In this document: piece by piece, positions 62,939 through 64,000 of the stretch
Position numbering within the stretch: the first letter of the stretch is position 1
How the letters are laid out: every line of letters begins with the position of its first letter
Origin: Mycogone perniciosa
Taxonomy: Eukaryota > Ascomycota > Sordariomycetes > Hypocreales > Hypocreaceae
Assembly: GCA_025331125.1 (NCBI GenBank)
Contig: JAOALB010000135.1
Coordinates: 86,636 to 150,635 of the forward strand
Reading direction: 5' to 3'
Length of the DNA stretch: 64,000 nt
Program-made: the position numbers and the translations under genes
Notes under the pieces: generated by a model
Told to the model about the DNA's origin: nothing
Seen by the model: only the letters and a program-made list of their open reading frames with translations
The model's database searches: none

Positions 62939-63924
62939 CGAGCGCAATTGTAATCTGACAAATGAATACTTACTTCGTCAGTGTTGCGACAAGTCTCATT
63001 TATCCCTTCAACTATCTTGCTCATTATCTAGGGTACCGGCTCTAGTATATTTATCACCGCCGACCTCTGTGTACTTAAACAGTAGCAATTTCGCTCATTT
63101 AGTTAGAAAACAAGATTCTTTAATTGCTTGATTCAAGAGCTATCTTTGTGCTCGTCGCCCGCTATAAATTGATTGCTGTTGTGTGACAAGAGATGAATAC
63201 TCGGCGCGATGCTGAAATAGCCGTTTCGGGCCGACCAGGTCCTTAGAGGCAGGTCTTTAGTATAATGCAATGCCCAGGCCTATACAATCGCGAACTTTAT
63301 TGCTGGCAAGATCCTGATAGAAAGATGCATTATAAACATATAGGCTATGTCACATAGTTTATAAGGTCACCTATCCATGTATAAAGTATGGAGCTTTACT
63401 TTTGCAGGATTAATAGTCTGACAGTTATGAGCCTGATATCGTTTCGCGCGAAATTGCCCCGATATAGCTCTAGGTTACAGGTTTGATTCTGTTTTAGAGG
63501 AATTAAAATACATTAAAAGGTTCCAATAAAAGTACGCTAAGGAACAATACTTAGTTTAACTAGATTTAGGCACCGCAGATATACCTAGTTAAAGTTAATA
63601 GGAAAAAGTCCTTTACGCCCTGCCTTTTATATAGGATTATAGGGAATAGAGGCACTTTATCTAAACTATTATATTTCAGGGGTATATTATATAGTATATA
63701 AAGTGATTTATTTATATATAAAGTATAAAGCTTTAAAGTTTTTTTTCCTCTTTATAATATAATAATAATATTTACTTGAATTTACCTCTCTATATTATAA
63801 TAAATTATATTAGTTATAAATTTAATTATATTATTATATAGTATATATATAATTAATTATTAATTCCTTTAAATTTAGTTTAATAGTTAAACTTATAATA
63901 AAACCTATATTACTTAGTCTTTAC
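62939..63924. other. Intergenic, turning AT-rich from about 63,480
   Basis: No gene seen; the ORF 62,844-63,131 is a shadow. From about 63,480 to 63,924 the sequence shows RIP-like composition, suggesting a second degraded repeat adjoining the LTR at 63,925. Confidence 0.5.
63462..63491 (+). other. tRNA-like motif shared with miniature element zeta
   Basis: ATATAGCT at 63,462 and AGGTTTGA at 63,479 have the same spacing as in zeta's interior (27,986 and 28,003). The second block resembles a tRNA T-arm/B-box. No complete tRNA cloverleaf could be drawn. Confidence 0.35.
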
Positions 63925-64000
63925 TGTCACGACCCGACCAGGCCAAGGCCCGGGTCCGGAAGAATATCGGAACGACGGGCCAATAAGAACATGATCACTA
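63925..64000 (+). repeat. Lightly mutated LTR of the gypsy family, cut by window edge
   Basis: Starts TGTCACGACCCGACCAGG after an AT stretch. CCGGAAGAA, CGGAACGAC and GGCCAATAAG follow in the same order as in the solo LTR at 7,452 and, read in reverse, the delta LTR. It keeps most C and G, so it is a recent or RIP-spared copy. The rest lies beyond 64,000. Confidence 0.75.

Noticed and set aside
63462..63491. Functional tRNA gene
   Set aside because: Only a T-arm-like block is present; no acceptor, D-arm or anticodon stem could be paired.

Overview
The window looks like nuclear DNA of a filamentous ascomycete (Pezizomycotina). The evidence is short GT-AG introns of about 50-65 bp (one longer), fungal gene families (mitochondrial phosphate carrier, GT32 mannosyltransferase, KP4-like secreted proteins, GH18 chitinase), and a long AT-rich block with the signature of repeat-induced point mutation (RIP): C survives mainly before T or C, and CpA is largely replaced by TpA. 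The species cannot be named from the sequence.

Layout. (1) 1-10.66 kb has balanced base composition. It holds the 3' part of a mitochondrial phosphate carrier gene, a broken TPR-protein fragment, an acyl-CoA-ligase-type pseudogene with three lesions, a patch of inverted-repeat and transposon debris (4.07-4.59 kb), two divergent KP4-like secreted-protein genes, a perfect 20-bp hairpin next to an LTR, a retrotransposon RNase H relic, and an intact intronless secreted GH18 chitinase gene. (2) 10.68-59.3 kb is a RIP-degraded AT block without any credible host gene. (3) 59.5-62.9 kb returns to normal composition with a Golgi-type GT32 glycosyltransferase gene and, divergent from it, a gene for a predicted single-pass membrane protein. 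(4) 63.5-63.9 kb is AT-rich again, and at 63,925 a lightly mutated LTR begins and runs off the window.

The main result is the architecture of the AT block. Its right-hand 31 kb resolves into a set of LTR retrotransposons inserted inside one another, each insertion still bounded by a matching 5-bp target-site duplication. Epsilon (plus-sense Ty3/gypsy with a chromodomain) has its 3' LTR split by alpha (TSD GTTTA). Alpha is split by beta (GCAAT), beta by gamma, a different gypsy family with 162-bp LTRs (CCTTT), and gamma by delta (GAAAG). Subtracting the inserts gives consistent lengths: beta 7,687 bp and delta 7,724 bp for the same superfamily, gamma 6,596 bp, and alpha 4,323 bp because of a 3.4-kb internal deletion. 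Epsilon also carries a 460-bp, only lightly mutated miniature LTR element (119-bp LTRs, 222-bp non-coding interior, TSD AAATT). The roughly 16 kb left of epsilon is too decayed to assign.

The genes here do not form one pathway. The accessory left flank (chitinase, KP4-like pair, decayed metabolic genes, LTR debris) next to a RIP-mutated retrotransposon block fits the gene-sparse compartment of a two-speed fungal genome.
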